This document shows, piece after piece, positions 26,597 through 35,247 of a stretch of 64,000 bases of DNA. How positions within the stretch are numbered: position 1 is the stretch's first letter; the number at the start of each line of letters is the position of its first letter. The notes beneath the pieces are model-generated. The model was not told the origin of the DNA. It worked only from the letters and a program-made list of their open reading frames with translations, and did not search any database. The stretch comes from Micromonospora inositola (GTDB lineage Bacteria; Actinomycetota; Actinomycetes; Mycobacteriales; Micromonosporaceae), in assembly GCF_900090285.1 (NCBI RefSeq), contig NZ_LT607754.1:3994001-4058000 (forward strand), given 5' to 3'. Made by a program: the position numbers and the translations under genes.

Positions 26597-27946
26597 TCAG
26601 GTCAGGGCGGTGAGGGCCTTGGCATAGGTGGTGGGGACGAAGTTCGGGCCGCCGGGGGTGAAAACGTCCGAGGTGGCGGCGGCGGACCAGGCGGTGTCGG
26701 GGAGCGCGTCGACCAGGGCGCGGACCACCGGGGCCGCGCGCCACTGCTCCTGCTGGGCGAGCAGGCTCAACGCCACCACCGACTCCTCGACCTCGCCCAC
26801 GCACTCGAACGGCTTGTGCCCGTCCACGCCGAGCAGCTCCCGGTAGCCGGGGATCTGGGCCTCGTCGGCCAGCAGGTCACCGCCGAAGATGTGGGTGATC
26901 CGCTCGCGCGGCATGAACGGCGCCATGGCCAGGAAGACGAACCGGCACTTCGGGCAGTTCCGGCACCAGCGCTCGCTCGCGTCGCGCAGCTTGAACGCCG
27001 CGTTGCAGCTGGTCACCACGTCGTCGTACCGCTCGATCTCGGCGAAGAGCCGGGCGATGTGCAGCTCGGACAACGAGCGCAGCAGGGAGAAGTACGGCTC
27101 GGTGAGCCCGGCGTGCTCCGCGAGGGCCGCCCGCAACAGCCCCTCCGCCTCGACGCCCTTGGACCACTGGTGGTTGATCTCGTGACCGTTCCACACCAGG
27201 TTCGGGTCGGAGGCGGAGCGCTCGTTGGACATCACCACCGGGCCGAGCCCGTGCAGCACGGCGGTGGCGACCGCGATCAGCGAGTTGATCGCGGTGACCG
27301 GGATGTGCCCGTTCAGCGCGCCGGCCGCGTTGAGGTCGAACAGCACCGGGTCGATCCGCCGGCGGGCGGCCAGCGGAGTCAGGTCGGAGGCATGGTTGAC
27401 CGCGACGATGACGTGGTTGGGGTTGACCGAGAAGGGCACCGGGTCGAAGCCGGCCCGGCGCAGCGCCTCCAGGCTGACGATGGAGTCCTTGCCGCCGCCG
27501 ACCGCGGAGAGCGGGCGGCGGTCCGAGTCGTCGTACGCCCGGGGTGGGGTGACCTCGCCGGCCGGCACCTCCGGGCGCAGCTCCAGCACGTGCGGCAGCT
27601 GGTTGCGGTACGCGTACTCGGCGAGGCCCCTGGTGTAGACGGCGGTGACCAGCTCGACGGCGGCCGCGCCCAGCGGGGTCGGCAGCACCAGCCGGTGCGG
27701 CGCGGCGGCCTTGTAGTAGCTGACGCCGGCGACCACGTGCAGCAGCTCGAGGACCCGGTCGAGGGTGGCCACGGTCTCGTCCGACGGTGGCTCGGCCGGC
27801 AGCGGGAGCGTGATCACCTCGGTGAACCGCTGCTCGCCGCGGGGGCCGGTGAGGGCGTAGTCGAACAACGCCTCGCCGGTCGCGAGATCGATCGAGTGGG
27901 ACGGGAAGGTGAAGGCGTCCATCCGCCGGAGCTGCTCGTTGGGCAC
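26597..27946 (-). CDS. murL: UDP-MurNAc-L-Ala-L-Glu epimerase MurL
   Basis: A 449-residue protein assigned to MurL. It has a PP-loop-like ATP site SAVGGGKDSIVS (residues 147-158) and a Cys group C314, C328, C331, C334 (WCRNCPKCRF). MurL epimerises the terminal L-Glu of UDP-MurNAc-L-Ala-L-Glu to D-Glu in an ATP-dependent step, replacing glutamate racemase. The divergent neighbour is the matching ligase, MurD2, which secures the call. The GTG start is preceded by TAGTAT at 5 nt, so it may be leaderless. Confidence 0.88.
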   Translation of the reverse strand: MPNEQLRRMDAFTFPSHSIDLATGEALFDYALTGPRGEQRFTEVITLPLPAEPPSDETVATLDRVLELLHVVAGVSYYKAAAPHRLVLPTPLGAAAVELVTAVYTRGLAEYAYRNQLPHVLELRPEVPAGEVTPPRAYDDSDRRPLSAVGGGKDSIVSLEALRRAGFDPVPFSVNPNHVIVAVNHASDLTPLAARRRIDPVLFDLNAAGALNGHIPVTAINSLIAVATAVLHGLGPVVMSNERSASDPNLVWNGHEINHQWSKGVEAEGLLRAALAEHAGLTEPYFSLLRSLSELHIARLFAEIERYDDVVTSCNAAFKLRDASERWCRNCPKCRFVFLAMAPFMPRERITHIFGGDLLADEAQIPGYRELLGVDGHKPFECVGEVEESVVALSLLAQQEQWRAAPVVRALVDALPDTAWSAAATSDVFTPGGPNFVPTTYAKALTALT

Positions 27947-27951
27947 ACGCC

Positions 27952-27957
27952 ATACTA
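27952..27957 (-). promoter_or_regulatory. -10 box of murL, probably leaderless
   Basis: TAGTAT on the minus strand ends 5 nt before the GTG at 27946, slightly closer than the other cases in the window. Confidence 0.45.
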
Positions 27958-28035
27958 GGCCCTGGTTCGTCCGGCCGTGTCCGGCTGCGTCGGACCCTGC
28001 CCGCCGATCGCCGTCGAAACCCCCGAGGAGAGCCC

Positions 28036-29382
28036 GTGCGCCTGTCTGACCTGCGCGGACGTACCGTCGCCGTCTGGGGGGCCGGCCGGGAGGGCCGGGC
28101 GGCGGTGACCGCGATCGCCGCGCACGGCCCGGCCGACCTGGTCGTCGTGGACGACAGCGCGAATTTCCTCACGCTGCCGTGGGAGGGGCCGCTCGCCGAG
28201 GCCGCGCCCCTGGTCAGCGGCGAGGAGGGCTTCGACCGGCTGGCCGCCGCCGACGTGGTGGTCCGCTCGCCGGGGGTGCCGAACACCCATCCGTGGATGG
28301 TCGAGCTGCGCCGCCGCAGCGTGCCCGTCACCCAGGGCAGCGCGCTGTGGATGGCCGACCACGCCGACCGTACGGTCGGGGTGACCGGGAGCAAGGGCAA
28401 GAGCACCACGTCCAGCCTGATCAGCCACCTGCTGACCGCGATGGACCGGCCCAACGTCTTCGGCGGCAACATCGGCGTGCCGCTGCTGGACCTGCCCGAG
28501 GCCGAGCTGTACGTGCTGGAGCTCTCCAGCTACCAGTGCGCCGACCTGACCGACTCACCGCGGGTGGCGGTGGTCACCGCGCTCTTCCCGGAGCACCTGG
28601 ACGCGCACGGCGGCGAGCGGGAGTACTACCAGGACAAGCTGAACCTGCTCGCCCACGGCCCGCACACCGTGGTGGTAAACGGGGCCGACCCCCGGCTCGC
28701 CCTGGAACTCGGCGACCGCGCGGCCGTCCGCGCCGGCTCGCCGGACGCCACCCACGTCGCCACCGGCCCGGACGGCGCCCCCTGGTTCCACCTGGCCGAT
28801 CAGCCGCTCTTCCCCCGGGCGGTGCTGCCGCTGGTCGGCCGGCACAACGAGGGCAACCTCTGCGTGGCGCTCGCCGTGCTCGACGCGCTCGGCGTCGACG
28901 TGGTCGCCCGGAAGGACACCCTCGCGGTCGCGGTCGCCGAGTTCCAGGGCCTGGCCCACCGCCTCACCGAGATCCCGGACCCGTCCGGCCTCACCTTCGT
29001 CGACGACACCCTCGCCACCAGCCCGTACGCGGCGATGCACGCGATCGACGCGTACGAGGGACGGCCGCTCACGGTGATCGTCGGCGGCACCGACCGGGGC
29101 CTGGACTACACCCCGCTGCGGGACCACCTGGCCGAGCGGGAGATCACCGTGATCGGCATCCCGGACAGCGGTCCCCGGATCGTCGAGGCGCTCGCCGGGC
29201 TGCCGACGGTACGCACCGAACTCGCCGACGACCTGGTCGCCGCGGTGGGGCTGTCCCGCAAGCTCACCCGGGCCGGCGGGGTGGTGCTGCTCTCCCCGGC
29301 CGCCCCGAGCTACGGCCGGTTCCGCAACTTCGAGCACCGCTCGGAGGTCTTCGCCCAGGCGGTCGCCGACACCGCCCGCTGA
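28036..29382 (+). CDS. murD2: UDP-MurNAc-L-Ala--L-Glu ligase MurD2
   Basis: A 448-residue Mur ligase. The ATP loop is VGVTGSKGKSTTSS (residues 114-127), followed by ELSSYQCADL, LFPEHLDAHGG and KLNLL, and the C-terminal domain PAAPSYGRFRNFEHR. MurD2 adds L-Glu rather than D-Glu to UDP-MurNAc-L-Ala, and MurL then inverts it. Pairing with murL across an 89-bp divergent spacer supports this over ordinary MurD. The GTG start follows GAGGAG. Convergent with the next gene, with an imperfect GCCGACCGG/CCGGTCGGC hairpin between them. Confidence 0.88.
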   Translation: MRLSDLRGRTVAVWGAGREGRAAVTAIAAHGPADLVVVDDSANFLTLPWEGPLAEAAPLVSGEEGFDRLAAADVVVRSPGVPNTHPWMVELRRRSVPVTQGSALWMADHADRTVGVTGSKGKSTTSSLISHLLTAMDRPNVFGGNIGVPLLDLPEAELYVLELSSYQCADLTDSPRVAVVTALFPEHLDAHGGEREYYQDKLNLLAHGPHTVVVNGADPRLALELGDRAAVRAGSPDATHVATGPDGAPWFHLADQPLFPRAVLPLVGRHNEGNLCVALAVLDALGVDVVARKDTLAVAVAEFQGLAHRLTEIPDPSGLTFVDDTLATSPYAAMHAIDAYEGRPLTVIVGGTDRGLDYTPLRDHLAEREITVIGIPDSGPRIVEALAGLPTVRTELADDLVAAVGLSRKLTRAGGVVLLSPAAPSYGRFRNFEHRSEVFAQAVADTAR

Positions 29383-29414
29383 CGCCGGCCGACCGGGCCG
29401 CGCCCGCCCGCCGG

Positions 29415-30392
29415 TCAGCCGGTCGGCAGTGTGGCGTGCAGGGCGCGCATGGACCGGATCGCCGAGCGGATCTCCTGCAGGTAGCGCCCCGGGGTGAGGG
29501 TGGGCTCCGGTAGCCGGGCCAGCGGCGGCAGCGCCGGGTCGACCCCGACGGTGTCGATCCCGCAGCCGTACGGCACGGCCAGGGTCCGCAGGGCGTCGCA
29601 GTGCTGGAACGGCACGTAGATCGGCGCGGTCACCATCAGCACCGGATCGCCGGGGCGGAGCCGGACGTGCTCGGCCCAGAAGCGCTGGGTGTCGGCGGTG
29701 TGCGCCCGGCGCCGGTCCGGCTCGCTGGACGGGGCGGCGAGCACCCGGACGGGGGGCAGCCCGGCCGGCCGATAGGTCCGCGACGACCAGGCCCGGTGCG
29801 GGTGCTCCGCGTCCTCGCCGGTCTCCTCGGCCGGCGTCGCCACCCCGAACGCCGCCCGCACCCCCGCGTCGAGGGCGTCGACCTCGGTGGCGCAGCCGTG
29901 AATGCCGACGTCGGCGAGCATCCGCGTCTCGACCGGGGAGAGCGCCCGGAAGCTGCCCAGTACGGCCACCTCCCCGGAGACCGCGGCCCCGTCGCGCAGC
30001 AGGTGCGCGGCGTACGCGGTGCGCCGCAGGCAGGCGTGCGCCAGGCCGCCCAGCACGAGCAGGTGCGCGTACCTCGGCAGGGCCGGCGGGACGGCCCGGA
30101 CCAGGCCCAGCGCGGCGGCCGAGTCGAGCACCAGCCCGATCGTCGCCGGATCGAAGGCCGGCTCCCGCGCCTCGGGACGTTCCCGCCCGTCCCGGAAGTC
30201 CCAGTGCCGGGCGGAGAAGTCGTCCAGCCCGGCCAGCGCCGTCGTCAGGTCGCCGGCCGGCCAGTCGCCGCCGAAGTGGCTGACCAGGGCGCGTAGCGGT
30301 GCGGAGTCCACCCAGGCCCGTACGCCCGCCGCCAGCTCCCGGCCGGTCGTCCCCGCCGCGCCGGTCGGCAGCGCCACCCCCACAGTCCGCAC
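29415..30392 (-). CDS. Hypothetical protein, possibly DUF218/YdcF-like
   Basis: A 325-residue soluble protein I do not firmly recognise. The middle reads HLLVLGGLAHACLRRTAYAA, then VETRMLADVGIHG, and later DPVLMVTAPIYVPFQHCDAL. This order (G-G near R-x-x-A, then an E-T-R-M helix, then a strand ending VTA with an aromatic and His) resembles the YdcF/SanA (DUF218) fold, but several hallmark residues differ and there is no membrane segment. A TAGCAT box lies 7 nt before the GTG. Its neighbour is murD2, which may or may not be meaningful. Confidence 0.7.
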   Translation of the reverse strand: MRTVGVALPTGAAGTTGRELAAGVRAWVDSAPLRALVSHFGGDWPAGDLTTALAGLDDFSARHWDFRDGRERPEAREPAFDPATIGLVLDSAAALGLVRAVPPALPRYAHLLVLGGLAHACLRRTAYAAHLLRDGAAVSGEVAVLGSFRALSPVETRMLADVGIHGCATEVDALDAGVRAAFGVATPAEETGEDAEHPHRAWSSRTYRPAGLPPVRVLAAPSSEPDRRRAHTADTQRFWAEHVRLRPGDPVLMVTAPIYVPFQHCDALRTLAVPYGCGIDTVGVDPALPPLARLPEPTLTPGRYLQEIRSAIRSMRALHATLPTG

Positions 30393-30399
30393 CCGGCGG

Positions 30400-30405
30400 A
30401 TGCTA
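30400..30405 (-). promoter_or_regulatory. -10 box of the DUF218-like gene, leaderless
   Basis: TAGCAT on the minus strand ends 7 nt before the GTG at 30392. Confidence 0.5.
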
Positions 30406-30668
30406 CCGCCGCGACCCGGGCGGGCACGGGTCGTTGCCGGTGCCGGCTGCCCGTCCGTTTCGCCGGGTCGCCCGCTACGGATCGAGTGGTTGACCAGCGC
30501 AAGGACCGGCGGAAAGGTGAGTGAAGATCACGCCCCACCCCGGAAACCGCAGCGCGGCGGTTGACGCGCTGTCAGGCGCGCACCGTCGCTGCGCTACACA
30601 GTGACAGTTGTCCCTGCCGCCGCCCGATGAAAGCGTGCGAGGACGCCTACCGCCTGAAGGGTGCCACG

Positions 30669-31970
30669 ATGACCTCCGACGACCTGCTGGCCCGGCACCG
30701 GGCCGTGCTCCCGTCCTGGATGCCGCTCTACTACGACGAGCCGATCGAGCTGGTATCGGGCTCCGGTCGCCGGGTGACCGACGCGCAGGGGCGCAGCTAC
30801 CTGGACTTCTTCGGCGGTGTGCTGACCAACATGGTCGGTTACGACATTCCGGAGATCCGGGAGGCGGTGCAGCGGCAGCTCGCCACCGGCATCGTGCACA
30901 GCTCCACCCTCTACCTGATCCGGCAGCAGGTCGAGCTGGCCGAGAAGGTCGCCCGGGTCTCCGGCATCCCCGACGCCCGGGTGTTCTTCACCAACTCCGG
31001 CACCGAGGCCAACGAGGCGGCCCTGCTGGTCGCCACCAACTACCGCCGCTCGCACCAGATCCTCGCCGTGCGCAACAGCTACCACGGCCGGTCGTACGCG
31101 GCGATGGGCGTCACCGGCAACCGGAGTTGGTCGGCCAGCGCGCTCAACCCGCTCCAGGTGGCCTGGCTGCACTCCGGCGAGCGGGTCCGCGGCCTGCTCG
31201 CCCGGCTCGACCCCGGGGAGCAGGTCGACGCGGCGGCGGAGGACCTGCGGGAGGTGCTCGCCACCCAGACCGCCGGGGACGTGGCCTGCCTGATCGCCGA
31301 GCCGATCCAGGGCGTCGGCGGCTTCGTGCACCCGCCGGACGGGCTCTTCGCCGCCTGGAAGAAGGTGCTCGACGAGTCCGGCATCCTGTTCATCTCCGAC
31401 GAGGTGCAGACCGGCTGGGGGCGCACCGGCGAGCACTTCTGGGGCTACCAGGCGCACGGCGTCACCCCGGACCTGCTCACCTTCGCCAAGGGCATCGGCA
31501 ACGGCTTCGCCCTGGCCGGCGTGGTCGGCCGGGCCGACGTGCTGGAGTCGGTGCCGGCGATCAGCTTCTCCACCTTCGGCGGCAACCCGATCTCCACCGC
31601 CGCCGGCAACGCCGTCCTCGACTACCTGCTCGACCACGACCTCCAGGCCAACGCGGCCCGCGTCGGCGCGATCCTCGCCGACGGCCTGCGGTCCGCGGTG
31701 GGCGGCCTGGACTGCGTCGCCGAGGTACGCGGCAAGGGGCTGATGCTCGGCGTCGAGTTCGTCCGACCGGGCACCACCGAACCTGACCCGGCGATGACCG
31801 TCCGGGTCTTCGAGGCGTGCCGGGCCGGCGGGCTGCTCGCCGGCAAGGGCGGCCTCTACGGCAACGTGCTGCGGATGGGCCCGCCGCTGACGCTGACCGA
31901 GGAGGAGGCCCGCGAGGGGCTGGCCATCCTGGTCGACGCGATCCGCTCCTCGGCGGAGATGGCCCAGTGA
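30669..31970 (+). CDS. Class III PLP aminotransferase (AGXT2/beta-alanine type)
   Basis: A 433-residue class III aminotransferase. The PLP-binding Lys is K274 in LTFAKGIGNGF; ISDEVQTGWGRTG gives the conserved Asp and NSGTEANEAAL the phosphate site. It is followed by a CoA-acylating semialdehyde dehydrogenase, so the likely substrate is beta-alanine or beta-aminoisobutyrate, whose deamination gives malonate or methylmalonate semialdehyde. The ATG follows AAGGGTG. The 3' end lies inside a 60-bp tandem repeat: the last codons MAQ and TGA recur in each copy. Confidence 0.9.
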   Translation: MTSDDLLARHRAVLPSWMPLYYDEPIELVSGSGRRVTDAQGRSYLDFFGGVLTNMVGYDIPEIREAVQRQLATGIVHSSTLYLIRQQVELAEKVARVSGIPDARVFFTNSGTEANEAALLVATNYRRSHQILAVRNSYHGRSYAAMGVTGNRSWSASALNPLQVAWLHSGERVRGLLARLDPGEQVDAAAEDLREVLATQTAGDVACLIAEPIQGVGGFVHPPDGLFAAWKKVLDESGILFISDEVQTGWGRTGEHFWGYQAHGVTPDLLTFAKGIGNGFALAGVVGRADVLESVPAISFSTFGGNPISTAAGNAVLDYLLDHDLQANAARVGAILADGLRSAVGGLDCVAEVRGKGLMLGVEFVRPGTTEPDPAMTVRVFEACRAGGLLAGKGGLYGNVLRMGPPLTLTEEEAREGLAILVDAIRSSAEMAQ

Positions 31971-32150
31971 GCGCGAGAAGTGAGCCGGTTGTGCGAGCCC
32001 CGCAGTCGCGAACGGAAGATGGCCCAGTGAGCGCGAGGAGTGAGCCGGTTGTGCGAGCCCCGCAGTCGCGAACGGAAGATGGCCCAGTGAGCGCGAGGAG
32101 TGAGCCGGTTGTGCGAGCCCCGCAGTCGCGAACGGAAGATGACTCAGTGA
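31958..32150. repeat. 60-bp tandem repeat, three copies plus partial fourth, in frame
   Basis: Units at 31958-32017, 32018-32077 and 32078-32137 are nearly identical (one A/G change in the first), and a partial fourth copy (GATG-ACTCAGTGAGC) leads into the dehydrogenase gene. Each unit contains CAGTGAGC, that is the aminotransferase stop overlapping a GTG. Sixty bases are 20 codons, so the GTGs at 31967, 32027, 32087 and 32147 are all in one open frame with the dehydrogenase; the repeated peptide begins SARSEPVVRAPQSRTED. The simplest history is expansion at an ancestral GTGA gene junction. Confidence 0.92.
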
Positions 32151-33634
32151 GCATCGGGCACTTCATCGACGGCAAGCGGGTCGGCGGCAGCTCCGAGCGG
32201 CGGGCCGACGTCTTCGACCCGGCCACCGGCCGGCGTACCGGTCAGGTGGAGCTGGCGTGCGCCGCGGACGTCTCGCGTGCGGTGCGGGCCGCCGAGCGGG
32301 CCGCGCGGACCTGGCGGGACGCCTCCCTGGCCAAGCGGACGGCGGTGCTGTTCGCGTTCCGGGAGCTGGTCAACGCGCGGCGCGACCGGCTCGCCGAGGT
32401 GATCACCGCCGAGCACGGCAAGGTGCTCGCGGACGCCGCCGGCGAGGTGCAGCGCGGCCTGGAGGTGATCGAGTACGCCTGCGGCATCCCCTCGGCGCTG
32501 CGCGGCGGCTTCAGCGAGAACGTCTCCACCGAGGTCGACTCGTACAGCCTGCGCCAGCCGCTCGGGGTGGTCGCGGTGATCTCCCCGTTCAACTTCCCGG
32601 TGATGGTGCCGCTGTGGTTCGTGCCGGTGGCGGTCGCCTGCGGCAACGCGGTGGTGCTCAAGCCGAGCGAGAAGGACCCGAGCGCGGCGCTGCTGCTGGC
32701 CGAGTGGTTCGCCGAGGCGGGCCTGCCCGACGGCGTCCTGAACGTCGTGAACGGCGACAAGGAGGCGGTCGACGCGCTGCTCGACCACCCCGGCGTGAAG
32801 GCCGTCTCGTTCGTCGGTTCCACCCCGGTCGCCCGGTACGTGCACCAGCGCGGGTCGCTGGCCGGCAAGCGGGTGCAGGCGCTCGGCGGCGCGAAGAACC
32901 ACATGGTGGTGCTTCCCGACGCCGACCTGGACCTGGCCGCCGACGCGGCGGTCAACGCCGGATTCGGTTCGGCGGGGGAGCGGTGCATGGCGATCTCGGC
33001 GTTGGTCGCGGTGGAGCCGGTCGCCGACGCCCTGGTCGCGAAGATCGCCGAGCGGATGGCCGGCCTGCGCACGGGGGACGGCCGGCGCGGCTGCGACATG
33101 GGCCCGCTGGTCACCGCCGCGCACGCGGCGAAGGTCAGCTCGTACGTGGAGTCCGGCATCGCGGCCGGCGCGGTGCCGGTGGTCGACGGTCGGGACGTCA
33201 CCCCGGACGGCGAGGCGGACGGGTTCTGGCTGGGCCCGACCCTCTTCGACCACGTCACCCCGCAGATGTCGATCTACACCGACGAGATCTTCGGCCCGGT
33301 GCTCAGCGTGGTCCGGGTCGGCTCGTACGACGAGGCGGTCGACCTGGTCAACGCCAACCCGTACGGCAACGGCACGGCGATCTTCACCAACGACGGCGGC
33401 GCCGCCCGGCGCTACCAGCACGAGGTGGAGGTCGGCATGGTCGGGATCAACGTGCCGATCCCGGTGCCGATGGCGTACTACTCCTTCGGCGGCTGGAAGG
33501 CGTCGCTCTTCGGCGACCTGCACGCGCACGGCGCCGACGGGGTCGCCTTCTTCACCCGGGGCAAGGTGGTCACCAGCCGCTGGCTCGACCCCCGCCACGG
33601 CGGGGTCAACCTCGGCTTCCCCACCCAGACCTGA
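32147..33634 (+). CDS. mmsA: CoA-acylating methylmalonate-semialdehyde dehydrogenase
   Basis: A 495-residue aldehyde dehydrogenase. The catalytic Cys is C280 in GSAGERCMAISALV; FVGSTPVARYVHQRG and ISPFNFPVMVPLW give the NAD and fold motifs of the MmsA group. It oxidises malonate or methylmalonate semialdehyde to acetyl- or propionyl-CoA, fitting the aminotransferase upstream. The start is ambiguous. GTG 32147 gives the usual N-terminus (SIGHFIDGKRV), but the frame is open through the repeats to GTG 31967, which would add 20, 40 or 60 repeat residues. The 3' end overlaps the convergent acyltransferase gene by 29 bp. Confidence 0.92.
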   Translation: MSIGHFIDGKRVGGSSERRADVFDPATGRRTGQVELACAADVSRAVRAAERAARTWRDASLAKRTAVLFAFRELVNARRDRLAEVITAEHGKVLADAAGEVQRGLEVIEYACGIPSALRGGFSENVSTEVDSYSLRQPLGVVAVISPFNFPVMVPLWFVPVAVACGNAVVLKPSEKDPSAALLLAEWFAEAGLPDGVLNVVNGDKEAVDALLDHPGVKAVSFVGSTPVARYVHQRGSLAGKRVQALGGAKNHMVVLPDADLDLAADAAVNAGFGSAGERCMAISALVAVEPVADALVAKIAERMAGLRTGDGRRGCDMGPLVTAAHAAKVSSYVESGIAAGAVPVVDGRDVTPDGEADGFWLGPTLFDHVTPQMSIYTDEIFGPVLSVVRVGSYDEAVDLVNANPYGNGTAIFTNDGGAARRYQHEVEVGMVGINVPIPVPMAYYSFGGWKASLFGDLHAHGADGVAFFTRGKVVTSRWLDPRHGGVNLGFPTQT

Positions 33635-35042
33635 GCAGCCGCAGCACCCCCGCCCCGGCGAGGTACGCCACCAGCGCCGGGGCGGGCAGCCCCAGCGGCT
33701 CCGGGGCCGACTTGCGGGTCAGGCTGTTCAGCAGCAGCCCGGCGATCACGCCCGCGTAGCCGGCGACGGCGAGCCCGGTGCGGAGCGGGTGCCCACCCCC
33801 GGCGGCGGCCGGGACCGTCCGCGCGGAATCGGCCGGCCCCCCGTGTCGGCCGCCCGCGAGCCGGTCGTCGCCCTCAGCCGGCGGCGCCGGCCCGGCCGGA
33901 GCGTGCCGGCGGCTACGGGCCTCGATCGGGCCGAAGACGGCGACGAGCGCCGCCAGCACCGCGGCGAGGGCGAGCAGCCAGGGCACCCGCCACGCCCACC
34001 AGGCCGGCGAGCCGACCCGGGGGGTGGGCAGCGCGCCGAGGGCGTCGAGCAGGCCGACCAGCAGCACGGCGGCGGTCAGGTGCCAGAGGAAGACGGTCAG
34101 CACCACGGAGTTCACCGCGATCACCGCCTGCCACGGGCCGGTCCGGCGCAGCCAGCGGCGGGCCGAGGCCTGGAGCAGCAGGATCAGCCCGAGCTGCGCG
34201 GTGGCCACGGCGAGCAGCGCCAGGCTCGGCGGGGCGGCGTTGTCCAGCCGCTGGCCGGGCACGTTGAGCATCGCCACCGGGTACGGGCCGACGATCGTCA
34301 GCAGCACCAGCGCGACCAGCCCGACGGCCAGCAGGACCGCCCCGGCTCGGCGCGAGGTGGGCAGCCGCCGGCGGCGCGGCGTATCCGGGGAGCGGGTGTC
34401 GTACCAGGCGAAGCCGAGCTGGTGCACGGCCAGCCAGCCGAAGAGGTAGTTCCCGGCCGCCAGGCCGGCCGGGCCGAGCAGCCGGCCCAGGTCGCCGAGC
34501 GCCACGAGGCCGACCAGCACCAGCGGCACGACCAGTCCGAAGCGGCGGTGCAGCGCGTACATCGGTGGGGTCAGCGGGACGACGATCAGGTAGGCGACGA
34601 GGAACCAGAGCGGGATGGTGGCGAACCAGACCACGGTGCGGATCTCGGTGGCGTCGGCGCCGCGCAGCCGGGCGACCGCCGCGCCGATCGCCAGCACCAC
34701 CAGCAGGGCGGTGGTCGGGCGGACCAGCCGGGCGCTGCGGTCGACCAGCCAGCCGGTGGCGTCGCCGCCCCGGGAGCGGCGGGCGGTCAGCGAGGCGGCG
34801 TTGGCGTACCCGCCGACCAGGAAGAAGACCGGCATCACCTGGGCCACCCAGGTCAGCGGCCAGGCCCAGGGCAGGTCGCCGAGGGCGGAGTGCCCGGTGG
34901 GCCGGCCGGCGCGGTCGTACCCGATGACGGTCACGGCCCAGTGACCGAGGACGACCATGGTGATGGCGAGCGCCCGGAGCAGGTCGACGTAGCGCTCCCG
35001 CCCCGCCGGCGTGCGCTCGGCGAGCTGCCGCAGGCGGCGCAT
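33606..35042 (-). CDS. Acyltransferase-3-family membrane protein
   Basis: A 478-residue protein with about ten membrane helices. RYVDLLRALAITMVVLGHW carries the family R and H residues, and PVFFLVGGYAN is the second conserved block of acyltransferase family 3. These enzymes O-acylate sugars or lipids at the outer face of the membrane. A hydrophilic loop of about 50 residues separates the last helices. The ATG has a TAGCCT box 6 nt upstream. Acceptor unknown. Confidence 0.88.
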   Translation of the reverse strand: MRRLRQLAERTPAGRERYVDLLRALAITMVVLGHWAVTVIGYDRAGRPTGHSALGDLPWAWPLTWVAQVMPVFFLVGGYANAASLTARRSRGGDATGWLVDRSARLVRPTTALLVVLAIGAAVARLRGADATEIRTVVWFATIPLWFLVAYLIVVPLTPPMYALHRRFGLVVPLVLVGLVALGDLGRLLGPAGLAAGNYLFGWLAVHQLGFAWYDTRSPDTPRRRRLPTSRRAGAVLLAVGLVALVLLTIVGPYPVAMLNVPGQRLDNAAPPSLALLAVATAQLGLILLLQASARRWLRRTGPWQAVIAVNSVVLTVFLWHLTAAVLLVGLLDALGALPTPRVGSPAWWAWRVPWLLALAAVLAALVAVFGPIEARSRRHAPAGPAPPAEGDDRLAGGRHGGPADSARTVPAAAGGGHPLRTGLAVAGYAGVIAGLLLNSLTRKSAPEPLGLPAPALVAYLAGAGVLRLLRSGWGSRG

Positions 35043-35048
35043 GGGCCC

Positions 35049-35054
35049 AGGCTA
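35049..35054 (-). promoter_or_regulatory. -10 box of the acyltransferase gene, leaderless
   Basis: TAGCCT on the minus strand ends 6 nt before the ATG at 35042. Confidence 0.5.
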
Positions 35055-35123
35055 TGCCAGCCGGCATCGGCCGGTGGTGATAACGGTTCGGTCCTCGGGT
35101 CTTGTGGTCCGCGTCCGACTGTC

Positions 35124-35159
35124 GTAAGAATTCTTCAGCAAGAATATAAGAACTGAAGA
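35124..35159 (+). promoter_or_regulatory. Candidate RpiR-type operator upstream of first ngcE
   Basis: An unusually AT-rich island. It contains GTAAGAATTCTTCA with the perfect palindrome AAGAATTCTT (35126-35135), and a wider inverted repeat TCTTCAG (35132-35138) / CTGAAGA (35153-35159). The segment CTTCAGCAAGAA matches CTTCAGTAAGAA upstream of the RpiR gene at 41667. It lies about 90 nt before ngcE. Confidence 0.5.
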
Positions 35160-35247
35160 CAAGCAACACGCGACACCCCCGTGCCTCGACGCCGCGCCCG
35201 CCTCCCCCAGTCCGGCGGGCCCCCCGCACCCGAACCGAGGAGATGTG

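Noticed and set aside
31958..32150. CRISPR array
   Set aside because: The repeats are directly adjacent with no spacers and no cas genes.
35043..35247. DasR operator
   Set aside because: No sequence like the ACTGGTCTAGACCACT consensus was seen; the AT-rich palindromes fit an RpiR-type site better.
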